Notes: generated from the letters alone by a model not told the origin. 64,000 nucleotides of DNA from Cryptomeria japonica (GCF_030272615.1 NC_081415.1:628161240-628225239), one strand, 5' to 3'. Positions 11,321-21,579 are shown, numbered from the stretch's first letter. A program made the numbers and translations.

Positions 11321-12937
11321 CTATTAGATATGTTTCTTTTGGTAGTTATTATAATATTTTTTTTATGTTATTTTAAATATTATTTAATTACAATTTGGAA
11401 TGGTAATTTATATAAATATGTTGAAAATACATTAGGAGAATTATTTGTATTTTTTCTTTTTTTGGACAAATGACAAAGTGGTTGTTTTTTGTGATAAAAA
11501 GTTGTAAATTCTTATTATCTGGAAATTCATAAATTGCATGTTATTTATGCTTATTGGTTGTTTAAAGGAAAGATTACCTATTATAGGGTCTTGCATATAT
11601 TATGTTCTCAGTCAAGCTTTATTTCATTGCAATTTTGGGTAAATTGTCATTGTGTCCTATGTTATTATTTCTCCTAGACCAGGTGTTGTTGTATAACCTA
11701 TTTGATATGAGCCATTGTGTGTTTTTATCCAAATGGTCAATCTTGGGTTGATATTTGTTGATCCTTCACCTGTGCTTGTCAGGATTGTTTATGGTTGCAT
11801 ATTTCGCCATAGAGTTCTCATAGAGAGAAACATTTCCTGTTAGTGTCCTAGGAGAGAGAGTGGCTTTCGAGCGGGGGCCGTGCCCGAAGTGGATGATAGG
11901 ATAACCTATCGAGAGTTAGTTAAAAAGTGATAACCTAATAATTAATTAGGGGGTGGGTAGATTAAATACTAATTAAGATAAGTGTACCTCGTGCATAGGT
12001 GAGTGCTTGTATAGGGCTCATAATGTTACGAGAAGGCTTGGAATGGCAAACTTACCACCTTGTCTTCACGAAAGGATTGGTAGGGTCCGCATGAGACTTA
12101 GTTGGAACCGGAGGCTCGGGAGAGGTTACCAGGAGAAACCCGAGTATGGGGGCCGAGACCTATGCAGGTTGTACCATGGTAACCATCAAGCTATGCGATG
12201 ACACTCTCTTCTTAGAGTCACTTGTGTTTTGTGAGTTGAGTCACATGGATGTTTGTAGAGTCTTGTAGTCCTTTTGTACTTGTCTTACTTTGCTTGCTTG
12301 AGGGTTTTCTACTATCTCCTAGCACAGTAGGGTGGTTCCATTTCGGGATCACATGGTCGGGTGGTAGTGCCACTTCCCACCAGATGTTCTGGATTGTATC
12401 TTCAGGTGAGGAAAGTCTTCACTGGTGTTCCTTGATTCGTGGTTTATGTATCAACTCTTGTTCGAGATCAATGTTCAGTTGAGACCGTGTGGTCATTGTA
12501 TCAGACTTTTATGTAACCTTGATATTGTATCTTTGTAACCAATGGTATCATTGGAAGCCATGTATTTATGGATATTGTAATATTATTATGTTAGTGAAAT
12601 GAATGTTATTGTTTTGATCTTATGTTTAAATGATTTATGGAAATTGGATACATTGGAATACTTTTATATCTTTGTTTTGGATGTATGTGTAGTTTTAAAC
12701 TTAAGTTTTCAATTTATCTAATTGAATGGATTAACTGTGGTGTTAATATAATCTATGAAATTATCTTTGTTGGTTACCCTTAGGAAAACATATGATAGAC
12801 TTCCATTGTGTTGATAAACATGCAATGGTTTTAGTTAGTGCACTTAGTCTTTAACAAACAAAAAAAATTATTTCACCCTTTAGTTGCCTAGTTGTGTTGT
12901 TTTCCTTTAGGGTTCCTGGCGGGGCATTACATTATGT

Positions 12938-13232
12938 TTTTCAAATTTGCATTATCATGCTAGTCAAAAATGGGAAACTCAAATGTTGGATTTACAAGTG
13001 GAGGTGGAGGATTTGCTGCCATTGGTCCCTGATAAATGACTAGAGGTAAAATGTTTTGTTCAGGAGGTTCGTTCAGGAAGTCTAGGTCTCCTTCTGACAA
13101 ATTAAAGACACCTCTATTTAGTACATAATTTTCTGCAAATGAGTTTACTTCAAGTGCTTGATCTGATCTTATATCTTGAGTAGAATGCGAGGGAAGAAAT
13201 CTTCCTAGTGCATCTCTTCTCCTCCAATGCAT
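12938..13232 (-). pseudogene. Gypsy gag N-terminus (element 2)
   Basis: The 90-residue open segment starts MHWRRRDALGRFLP, the style of an Athila gag N-terminus, and contains NPPPPLVNPTFEFP. It precedes the gag core at 9,254 once the 3.7-kb insert is removed. The start was chosen as the first Met after the primer site. A stop follows PIFD near 12,960. Confidence 0.75.
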
Positions 13233-13315
13233 GCAAATTAATGAAGAAAATTCAAAGAGTCAATTAAGAAAACTTAAAAACTAATGGTTTACAATAGGTC
13301 CTTAGCTTGGCACCA

Positions 13316-13333
13316 TCCTCAGCAATGGTGCCA
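13316..13333 (-). promoter_or_regulatory. Primer binding site, Asp-tRNA type, mutated
   Basis: The minus strand reads TGGCACCATTGCTGAGGA directly inside the 5' LTR. It matches the usual plant gypsy primer site TGGCGCCGTTGCCGGGGA except for transition-type (G to A, C to T) changes, consistent with cytosine-methylation decay. Confidence 0.75.
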
Positions 13334-13339
13334 AAAATG

Positions 13340-14561
13340 TTTGGCCTTACAACTGGAATGGCAACTAGGTAATAAAACACAATTCAGAGATTGAATATCC
13401 TTTAATAGCTAACTTTTCTTGTGGAAAAGGCTCATTTAGTTATCAACCAAGGACGTAAACTTGAAATGGGCTAGCACTGTATGTGCACCAAGTTCATATT
13501 GCAACCATTCTATATTACTGCAAGAAAGGAAATTCTTCTTAAAGTAAACAAATGGAATCTCAAATAAACTGATACTTAATCTTACAACTAGAAATTACTT
13601 TAAACAACTACTGTTAAATGATAAAGTTCTGGCAGGCACCAGGAACTACTCTACTGTTGTGGCTGCAGGAACAGACACGGGAACTATTTCCTATGGCTGC
13701 AGGAACAAACAACTATAGAAACAACTGCTACAGAAGTATAAAACTAACTGGAACATACAAAGGATTACTCACCAAGTGAGCCCCCTTGAGTGAGTATCTC
13801 CAGAACTTCTGATTACAATTATCTAATCATTCAAAATCACATTGATCTCTTTATTTCATCTTTACTAGAAAATACATAAACATTACCAGAAGACTGTGTA
13901 TTACCAAATACTATGGTCTTTCTCTACTATCCCTAAGAGGGGAGAGTTCCCTTTATTTATAGGAAAACTTATAACAAACTTCTAACTAATTGACCACATT
14001 CCTACGGAATAGGTGAACAGGATTTATTAACAAGAGAAGAAGAAGTCAGTGCAGGACAACATAACAACATATGTCCTACAGCTGAGAAAATATAGCATGA
14101 CTAGCCTCCTAGATCTAAGCTCCACTAGGAATAGTTATAAATGTTTCATAAATCAATCTGCTGAAGAATTGGTCAAGTGGTTTCGATCATTACTGCATTT
14201 ATCTAACTAGGTTTGCATTGTGGTTATATACTTGATGCTCTTTTGAACTGCCATTTGTCTTTACTTCACCTTTGTTGACCCTGCATCATGATATTAATGT
14301 GCACAAAAAACATGTGTATATACTAATGCTAACATGATATAATGTAAACCATATTTATAATTGATTTTAGATGTTTTCATAGATAGATCATTTAAAATCA
14401 TTATATGACATCCTTAGGTATAAGGTAAACTAGTTTCAGAAACACTTATAAGGTATCAACTTAGGAGAATATTATAATCAAAATGTCATCTAATTATAAG
14501 ACCTAGGTAGGAGTATTATATCAAAAATCTATCAAAATAGAGCCATTATTTAGGCTCATCA
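13340..14561 (-). repeat. 5' LTR of gypsy element 2
   Basis: On the minus strand it starts TGATGAGCC at 14,561 and ends near GGCCAAACA at about 13,340, just before the primer site. Length is about 1.22 kb. The outer limit is fixed because sequence from 14,562 on is homologous to the copia LTR at 20,340-20,478. It is non-coding. Confidence 0.75.
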
Positions 14562-14694
14562 CCAGTGTCGGTGTAGTATCTGTAAAGTGCCTATCAGTAC
14601 ACCATAGAACAAAAACATGAAGCCAGAACACAATGCCATGTTGCCATCAATGAAAACATAATGAAACCAACCAATAGAGTGTCAATTGCTAACA
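14562..14694 (-). repeat. 3' LTR fragment of the copia-LTR element
   Basis: About 130 bp aligns with 20,345-20,478 at high identity (for example ccatagaac, gaagccagaacacaatgcca). It begins TGTTAGCAATTG at 14,694 on the minus strand. The rest is displaced by gypsy element 2. Confidence 0.85.
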
Positions 14695-14708
14695 ATCTCC
14701 CCCTTTTT
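14695..14708 (-). promoter_or_regulatory. Polypurine tract
   Basis: The minus strand reads aaaaagggggagat immediately before the 3' LTR start. This is the plus-strand primer of reverse transcription. Confidence 0.8.
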
Positions 14709-14920
14709 CATTGATGGCAACACTCATGTGAAAAATGGTCAAGGTTTCATCCTGCTCTGCTCCCCCTGAGCTGAATATGCAAAATACTCCAACTCAAAAA
14801 CTCCCCCTCATGTATACATCTCTTTTATTATTTTTCACATCTATACTACTCCCCCTTTGACATCAATGCCAAAAAAAAATCAAAAAGGAATGTCAAAGAA
14901 TGAATATCCCCAAAAATGTC

Positions 14921-15319
14921 TTACCGGAGCTTGACCAACTTCAAAATTTCTAGATAAGCCTTCTCTAGTAACTCCACATAAGTATCCCAGCTGATTTTGA
15001 CTATGTCAGAAATAGATACAAGTCCACTCAATAAATGTGCAAAGGACTCTTTCTCATTTACCTGTGTCGGTGTGGGCTTTCCTACCATATCCATGCATTC
15101 TTTCTTGTGTACACAGAGTGAATCCAACCGTGGACTCACCAAGCCTCTTAGACTTCTCACTCTTCTAATTATTTTGTCTCTCTCCTTCACAAGAACAGAA
15201 ATTTGATTCTCTAAAATCAAAATTTGACCATCAATTGATGTAGTCAATGAAATCAATCTGTCAAAAGAGTTAGCTATACTTGCAATTTTCACCTGAATCT
15301 CCTTTATCATTTTATCCAC
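14921..15319 (-). CDS. Unrecognised coiled-coil ORF in copia-LTR element
   Basis: A 132-residue open segment, Lys/Glu/Ile-rich and probably alpha-helical. It reads as a heptad-like coiled coil (SFDRLISLTTSIDGQILILENQ region) followed by a basic stretch and a second helix. It is the last coding segment before the polypurine tract. It may be the C-terminal part of the ORF at 15,983-16,771, since the connecting 650 bp is Ser/Thr/Asp-rich with a few stops. I recognise no family; no catalytic motif is seen. Confidence 0.45.
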   Translation of the reverse strand: MDKMIKEIQVKIASIANSFDRLISLTTSIDGQILILENQISVLVKERDKIIRRVRSLRGLVSPRLDSLCVHKKECMDMVGKPTPTQVNEKESFAHLLSGLVSISDIVKISWDTYVELLEKAYLEILKLVKLR

Positions 15320-15982
15320 ATTAGATGTAAGTATTTAAGTGTTATAGCATACCCTATATATATTTGTACATTGTTTCAAAGAGTTTTCTATTAGGATCAG
15401 CTTCTCCTCAATCTTTTTCTTCTCAATTTCAATTACCTGATCAAATGCAGCTCTCTTATCCTAAGTAAATTTTTCTAGTGCTTTTCGGTTGGAGATATGT
15501 TGTAAGGATTGAAAGTCCTTTGAAATATACTCAGTGATTACCTTAAGCTTGTTAGATGGGCTCACTTCATTTTCAATCTTACACTATGGGACCGGCCTGT
15601 GTAGAACAGTGATTGATTGATCTATAATCCTTTATTTGTGGATCCCTCCTTCATTATTTTTTGTGTTTCCATCATCATCAGTTTAGTGGGACTCATCTCT
15701 ATGATGTTTTTCTTTTCTACCTGAGAAGTGTCAATTGACAATAATGATGGACCACCAACCAGTTCCCTGTCAGATTCCCTTGTCTTCTCCTTTGAAGATT
15801 TATACTTTATAACCTCCTCACTTGCACCAGTGGTGTCGCCACTTGGTGCAGTCTATATAACTGTCGGTTCCTTTGTAGGAACAGTAATCTCAACCTGTAC
15901 ATTTGTATCCGGAGGACAATTATCTTCAATATTAGTATCCTGTACAATATTATCTTGTTCATTATCTGTATTAACCGGTATC

Positions 15983-16771
15983 TCAATATTTATCTGTACA
16001 TCTGTATTTACTGGGGGGCTCAATTTCCACTATCTTAATATTTTTCAAAACTGAGAGTGAAGTACCCATAATCCCCTTTCCTTTTCCTTCAACTGGGGTA
16101 TCTACAGTGTCTGTCTTGGTTTCCGGTGAAGAAAAGAATACTCTGTTTTCTCCAAGAAATTTAACCCATGACTTTTGAGTCTCCTTTATTATTTCATTTA
16201 CTCTTCCTAGTATCAGACTATTTATCCTATGTTTTCTATTGAAAACTTTTATGTCTGCCACCTCAAGTGTCTTTTTCATTTCATCTGGAGCTATAGTAAC
16301 ACAGATAGATAATAGCTCTTGAATTTTAATGTGTTTATCCTCTTTCATAGCTGACAATCTTCTATCATCTAACATGTTATACAACTCAGCCAATATTTGA
16401 TTTTCTATCTCTATTAAGGCTCTCTTATAAATATCCAAGTATTATAGGACTACTTCCTCTACCTCTCTTTGTTCATCTTCCTCTAAGTGTTCATAATAAA
16501 ATTGAACTTTCTTCAACATGTCATCTTCAGTAATTTCATCTACTAATTCTGCACAAGTTTTAGGTGGTGTGATAGTCACATTACGATATTCAATTGCTAA
16601 TTCGATGTCACTCTTCTTCTTCCTCTTGGCAGTATCGGATGCAGCTGCAAGTGTAGCTTTAGGTGCTTTCTTCTGTGTCGGTAGTTTGATTGTTACCTTC
16701 CTAATCAGTTGCTTCTTAGCTTCCGCCTTTGTTTCCTCTGGTTTCTTCCTAAGAACCCTCTTACATGCCAA
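15983..16771 (-). pseudogene. Unrecognised charged ORF with one stop
   Basis: Two open blocks (16,442-16,771 and 15,983-16,438) lie in one frame separated by a single TAA at about 16,439-16,441. Together they form roughly 262 codons. The first part is strongly basic (KRVLRKKPEE, AKRKKKSD), resembling a nuclear-localising or nucleic-acid-binding tail. The second part is helical and acidic, with repeated short motifs around LSICVTIAPDEMKKT. The context is a pol-less LTR element, downstream of the ORF at 17,377-18,146, of which it may be the C-terminal continuation. No known domain is evident. Confidence 0.5.
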
Positions 16772-17376
16772 CGGTGTGTCATCCTCTGATTTTTCTTCTG
16801 TAGTAACAGGCTCAATATGAACTTCAAGATCCTTCCTTTTTCTGCCTTTATCCGGGACAACATCAATTAGTGCTTTGATGTCCTTTGAGACCTTCTACAC
16901 AAATTTGCTTGCTTTTACTTCCTGTTTCTATCTTTTCTTCAGGTTGAACTCTATTTCAACATCTTTAGTTTTCTGTTATGCAGTACCACAGGGCTTCTCT
17001 ACCTCGTCAATTGGTGCATCAATCAGCATTTTTGCATAGGCATCAAGAATATGTGCATCCACCTCATAGCCCATTTCCTCAATCCAGATCTTTTGGGACT
17101 TAACTGCTTCCATGAGTGTCTCATCATTCTTTACCATAAATCATATATCCATAGAATATTTTTCTAAAATATGCTCAGGTACCCTTACCCTAGACCTCAT
17201 AGATTTTTGGAATGCCTTAAAATACCCCCAAACCTTATCATCTCTCTGACTTCCTAAAGCAGCAATTGATGTTTCAATTGTCTCCCTAATGGGATGTCAA
17301 AAGCCCATTGCCTCTTACGACAACCAGATCTATCATTCATGAAATATAACTTCAGGCAAACTAACAAGTTCTCATA

Positions 17377-18146
17377 CTAGAATGTACCCTTCTTTTCACT
17401 CTTAATCTTCCCTAGATTTATTAACAACTCAGGAAGCATCCAACCGCATAGACCTAATTTCACATTCTCTCTCAATATTTTGTATGCAGCCAAAATGCAT
17501 GAACTGGAAACAGAATTCAATCTGTTTGACTGAGTTAGCTTATACCTGATGATTATGCTACCAAATGTGATATCTGTGTCAGTGATAGTGATCACTTTCA
17601 TGGATTTTTTGCTAGATGTTGTGTCGGTGATCTTCCACATGAAATCATTTGAAACCTTCTTGTCTAGATGTTGCCCAACCAATGGCAAACTAGTGATTGC
17701 CCGGATGGCTTCCTTGGTGATTTTGTAAGGTCTGTTCAGCCATATAAATTCCCCATGTACTCTGCTCAAGACATATCTAATTATTTCATTCTCAAACTCT
17801 AGAATATCGAGAATGTTTGTAAACCCTAGGTTTTCAATATGTTTGTATGTCGGTTTGATCTTTCCAGATTCTCCCATCAGCTCACTCATATACATGCTCT
17901 TAATTTCTGAAGTTCTCAAGTTCTCTATATGACAGTGAATATATGTCCTAACATCCTCTACATAGACAACTCCCTCCGGAACGCGAGAAAATGCTCCAAC
18001 GGAATCTTCCAGGGTAGCCACATGCGGATACTGCTTGAAAATTGGCCTAGGAAGTCCTTGACCTCTACTACAGTCGAGTTAGCAACAAAACTAGGAATAG
18101 ATGATGATCCCACTTCCATGTTTAAAGATAAATACCTTTTGATCAC
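17377..18146 (-). pseudogene. Plant-transposon-like ORF, frameshifted
   Basis: The main block (17,377-18,021, 214 residues) has EFIWLNRPYKITKEAIRAIT, a SLPLVGQ segment and a long C-terminal helix region ending GWMLPELLINLGKI. The pattern 'start of domain, KIT-EAIR-ITSLP-xGQ' recalls proteins annotated as putative plant transposon protein. That is a resemblance from memory and weak. The N-terminus lies in another frame upstream (MEVGSSSIPSFV at about 18,120), joined by one frameshift near 18,035. Downstream, coding resemblance continues past 17,377 through stops. It has none of the usual Pol motifs, and its presence in a copia-LTR element is unexplained. Confidence 0.5.
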
Positions 18147-18479
18147 TCTTGATGAAAACCTCCAACAAATTTCTCAGACACCGATGAAATTGCTCAAGAA
18201 GAAATCTGATTGCTCTGAATTGCCTTTGATCACACTTAGTTGCTCTGAATCACTCTAAATTCAAGGTGATTAACAATAAAGTGTATTCGACCTTTTAACC
18301 TTTGAGAAAAACCCTAATCTTCCATTGACATAAATGACTTCTGGTAAAACATACCGGATCTCACTTAGAACATATCCATGCTAGATAATCCTCTCTAATA
18401 TCTGGAACATTTTCCAGAGCCTCTTCCTGGGGCATATGAAACATCTTCATGAATTTTGCCTACCTCTAAGGCATCTGCC

Positions 18480-18970
18480 TTAGTTACCAGATGAGTTCCC
18501 TGTCAGTACAGGAGCAACCTCTTCTACCGAATAAGTAACCAGGACATTCCCATCTGATGATTGTTCTTCAGTCTTCCTAACCCATCTCTGAGTATGATCT
18601 TGCTGGATTTCACTAACCTTCTCTTTTCCTTTCTCATTTGATCCTCTATTACTAACCGGTAGATTTCTTCCTTTACAGAACTTAGCAATATGTCCAACCT
18701 CATTACATGCATAATATTTAACATTGTTCCTTTGAATTTCTTTGCTTAAACCGGTGAAATTGCTTGACCTGCACTGATTAGCCATATGTCCAAACTTTCC
18801 ACAAGCATATTATTTAACATTCATTTTGCAATCTTTTATTTTATGACCAAACTTATTGCATTTAGAACATTTAGCGGGAGCAAAATCAGGGTTCTGATTT
18901 GCTCTGTTTCTACATTGCCTAGCCATGTGACCAAATCTATTACAAACAAAACATCATTAATTGAATTTAT
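18480..18970 (-). pseudogene. Gag-like segment with four CCHC zinc knuckles
   Basis: The minus-strand translation shows four consecutive zinc knuckles of copia Gag type: CFVCNRFGHMARQC, CSKCNKFGHKIKDC, then two whose first Cys is lost (YACGKFGHMANQC after a stop, and YYACNEVGHIAKFC). Each would bind one zinc and RNA. The C-terminal open segment 18,480-18,785 ends in a Glu/Ser-rich tail without protease. Four knuckles is more than the usual one or two. Loss of Cys 1 in two of them, plus stops, shows decay. Confidence 0.75.
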
Positions 18971-19039
18971 AAGAATTAAATTGTCTTACCGGTGCCTTAT
19001 GGTTTTGATCTTCATTAGTAGTACAGGAACTCTATCCTT

Positions 19040-19628
19040 GCTCAAATCCAAGTCCACTGGAATCTCCAATCTGCCTTTGTCTTTTCAATAACTCATCAAG
19101 TTGTGTTGAGCTGATTTTGAATTTTTCTTTATACTCACTTGCAGTAGTTAAATATTCTCTCGGAATTATCATTTGTCTCTCAAGCTCTTGTTCATTACTC
19201 TAGGATTTTACCAAATCAGTTCTCAACATATCATTTTCATGAACCAACCTACCACATTCTTCAAATTTGTTCTTTAGGAATACAACAAGATTTTCTTCCT
19301 TCTTCTTTCTGTCCTCAATCTCCTTAGACATCCTCATAGTTATAACTTGCATTTCATTCTTCATAACCATGTTCTGTTGACTCAATTTCTGACATTGTTC
19401 CTTAAGTGCATATTTCTCTTCATCATCCTGATTTTGCAAAAGTTCCTTCCTCCTAGCTTGAACAAATGATAGCCTCTCTTGTAGGACAAGAATGAATTCC
19501 TTAGCAGAATTCAATTCATCTTGTAGCTTTAAGTTCTTTAACCTTTCAGCATCATAATCTTCAAGTGCCATCTCAAGTTGCTTCTCCAAAGCCATATTCA
19601 TGGATTCTGGTTTTAGGATCTTCCTCAA
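19040..19628 (-). pseudogene. Coiled-coil gag-type ORF
   Basis: A 142-residue open block (19,200-19,628) starts about 30 bases inside the primer site. It is a long uninterrupted coiled coil (MALEKQLEMALEDYDAERL, then LKLQDELNSAKEF and KFEECGRLVHENDMLRTDL). It continues past a stop into EYKEKFKISSTQLDELL, the linker that precedes zinc knuckles in plant copia Gag proteins. The N-terminal capsid domain (UBN2-like) normally found before this coiled coil is absent, so the gag is truncated at its start. Confidence 0.65.
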
Positions 19629-19655
19629 GCTATTAAACTTCCTCTGAGGTATAAG

Positions 19656-19667
19656 GCTCTAATACCG
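19656..19667 (-). promoter_or_regulatory. Degenerate primer binding site (Met tRNA)
   Basis: The minus strand reads CGGTATTAGAGC, two transitions away from TGGTATCAGAGC, three bases after the LTR end. Confidence 0.75.
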
Positions 19668-19669
19668 AT

Positions 19670-20478
19670 TGTTGGAAAGCAATAACACTGAGGGGGGGGA
19701 GTGAATCAATGTTATACCAAAATAGTAAATTTTAGCCTTATTAAAACATGCATACACCAACTGGTATACCGGTACATACAGAATTGAAAGAAGTAAAGCA
19801 ACTAATAAGCCAATCACATAAATGAGAGTCATAACACACAGATTTATACATGGAAAACCTCAAAGAGGAAAAACCACGGTGGGATTTGTGACCCACAATA
19901 TCAATCCACTAGCCATATGAAGAGATATTACAATCCAGAGAAGGGAGAACTGCTAAGATAACATCTTCTATGCCAGAATACAGTTCCGGTTTAAGATCTG
20001 TCTATTCCAGTCTAAATCCCTAAACCCTTTACCAAAATAACCCTTACAATAATTTCCTCATATAATCATTCTGAATTACATCATATTACATTCACATATC
20101 TATAATCCATAATATACCCTATTACAAATTATCCTATATACCCTATACAAATTTTCATGTCTTATGCCGGCTTACAAAGATATATACAATATCAAATTAC
20201 ATGTCGGCCAGAAACATAAATGCATAAATATTAAAATCAATTGTTGATGTTGGGTCCATGATATGTCATCCTTCAATACCAATAACCTTTACTAAACATG
20301 TCAACCTACATTGCTGGTGACCAAAGAAATCTTTTTGTCATGTCGGTGCTGGTGTCAGTGTAGTATCTGTGAAGTGCCTATCCGTACACCATAGAACCAA
20401 AACATGAAGCCAGAACACAATGCCATGTTGTCATCAATGACAACATAGTGAAACCAACTAATAGAGTGTCAATTGTCA
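19670..20478 (-). repeat. 5' LTR of the copia-LTR element
   Basis: About 809 bp. The inner end shows the poly-C run (cactcccccccctcagtg on the minus strand) and ends in CA before the primer site. The outer end aligns with the 3' LTR fragment at 14,562-14,694. Its length and layout match the 813-bp solo LTR at 53,115-53,927, including a shared block around gtgggattt/ttgtgacccac, so they are related families. Confidence 0.8.
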
Positions 20479-20481
20479 ATA

Positions 20482-20992
20482 GAATCATGGTTTACAATAT
20501 AAAAGGAATGATCAATTCTTCTTGATAGGGTACACAAATGTAGATTATGTTGTTTCTATGGATGATAGGAAATCCACATCTAGATTTGTTTTATTCTTAG
20601 GTTCAAGACCTATTTCTTGGGGAAGTAAGAAGTGAGCCACAGTCGGTTGTTCCTCAATAGACGTAGAATATCATGTAGCAATTGTAGCAGTTTGTGAAGT
20701 AGTTTGGTTATATCGCATATTGGAAGGATTGGGGGTACCTCAAAATCAGCCTAGTGTCCTCTATTTTGATAATCAAAGTGTTCTCAAGCTTATTCATAAT
20801 CTAGTGTTTCATGAACAAACCAAGCATATTGAATTTGATTGTCATTTCATACAAGTACGTGTTCAGCAAAACAACATCCAACTACAATTCTACATAACTC
20901 AAGAACAACATGCATATATCTTGACCAAGCCTCTCGCATGTGTGAAGCTTGAAAGTTTTCAGGATTCTCTTATTAGTACTTTTAAGAAATGA
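20482..20992 (+). pseudogene. Copia RNase H fragment
   Basis: Plus-strand coding for the C-terminal RNase H of a Ty1/copia polyprotein. It shows GYTNVDYVVSMDDRKSTSRF, GSRPISWGSKK, then a stop (TGA) where relatives have Q, SSIDVEYHVA, and an open 90-residue C-terminus with YFDNQSVLKLIHN, FHEQTKHIEFDCHFI and LTKPLA. It degrades the RNA of the RNA-DNA hybrid in active elements. The catalytic residues are partly kept (the D of DNQ and the E of VEYHVA). RT upstream is lost at 20,482, where the copia-LTR element is inserted. A purine-rich tract (aagggaggaata) follows at 21,000, consistent with a polypurine tract. Confidence 0.9.
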
Positions 20993-21065
20993 TGTAATAA
21001 GGGAGGAATATTGGATATTCCATCATTCTCTAATGTATAATTTGTTTAGTGTTTGTTTGTTGTTT
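20993..21065 (+). repeat. Probable 3' LTR start of the plus-strand copia
   Basis: A polypurine-like tract at 21,000-21,011 is followed by tggatattccatc. The rest of an LTR is not recognisable because the 509-bp duplicated unit starts at 21,066. Confidence 0.4.
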
Positions 21066-21257
21066 GTTATTATATTGTAAACTTCACATATTAGCTTAGT
21101 TTTTTAATAATTTGTTAAATTGTGAGTGCTAGATTAAGCTCATAGTTGTAGTCATGCTCGTGTATAAATCACCTTCCATAATGCAAATGAGGTACTCAAT
21201 TACTTTACAAATTCTAGTAATTAAGTTATATATGTTTATCTTATTTTACTCTTGTAG

Positions 21258-21553
21258 GAATCTTCTAGTGTGGGTGAGGTTCCACGTTTTATAATCTTCG
21301 ACACCACAACTATTGACCAAGTAAAGGTAATTGAACAAAACTTTTGTTGAATTATTAGTTTCAAGTGCTTACATGTGATTTACATAACTTATTGTAGCAT
21401 TCAATTTAGATGTTAACTTTTCAATTGTATTAAATGATTATATACATGTGCATAGATTGATTGTCTCACATTCTTGTTGTTTTTACACAACAACCAATTG
21501 ACTTTGCATTAATGTTGAATTCTCTCGATGCAGTTTACTTCACAATGAAAGAG
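21258..21553 (+). pseudogene. Exon-like segments, unit A
   Basis: A 69-bp open segment (21,258-21,326; ESSSVGEVPRFIIFDTTTID) is bounded by cttgtag and gtaattg. A 20-bp segment (21,534-21,553) is bounded by gatgcag and gtatgta. Both have consensus splice borders and intervening AT-rich intron-like DNA. The same pair recurs in unit B. Gene family not recognised. Confidence 0.45.
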
Positions 21554-21579
21554 GTATGTAATTATTTGGTGTTTGTTAT

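Larger units (their letters stand above)
9257..12931. mobile_element. 3.7-kb non-coding LTR-like insert in gag
   Basis: It splits the gag frame of gypsy element 2. The ends are TGTAGTACCCC (9,257) and GGGGCATTACA (12,931), giving an 11-bp imperfect terminal inverted repeat with TG/CA ends, as in a very long LTR; read from the minus strand it begins TGTAATGCCCC. The pentamer tatgt occurs at both edges (9,255-9,259 and 12,933-12,937) and is the likely target duplication, though it overlaps the TG start. No protein domain was found. It contains (AAAT/AAT)n at about 10,905-10,952, a palindrome array and a (TA)n tract. It is probably a solo giant LTR or a large non-autonomous element. Confidence 0.65.
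5577..14561 (-). mobile_element. Athila-like Ty3/gypsy element 2 (nested, partial)
   Basis: Minus-strand order is 5' LTR (13,340-14,561), Asp-tRNA-like primer site, gag split by a 3.7-kb insert, Cys-rich/Gln-rich linker, protease with DLGA active site, RT with YMDD, start of RNase H. The DLGA protease and tRNA-Asp-like primer site point to the Athila lineage. The element entered the 3' LTR of the copia-LTR element on its right: LTR homology to 20,340-20,478 begins exactly at 14,562. RNase H is cut at 5,577 by gypsy element 1. The 3' half is outside the window. Confidence 0.85.
14562..20478 (-). mobile_element. Copia-LTR element without polymerase
   Basis: Minus-strand structure: 809-bp 5' LTR (19,670-20,478), Met-tRNA-like primer site, coiled-coil ORF, zinc-knuckle ORF, two unrecognised ORF blocks, terminal coiled-coil ORF, polypurine tract, truncated 3' LTR. 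The LTR ends carry the copia pyrimidine-run signature. The internal 5 kb has no RT, RNase H or integrase, so it is non-autonomous. The 3' LTR was split by gypsy element 2. The element sits in the RNase H of a plus-strand copia element. Confidence 0.8.

Noticed and set aside
11270-11473. Open frame across the (TA)n tract (MCLYIYIYIY)
   Set aside because: Produced by the dinucleotide repeat; no coding signature.
15728-16820. Plus-strand Ser/Leu/Val-rich frames
   Set aside because: Shadows of the charged minus-strand ORF of the copia-LTR element.
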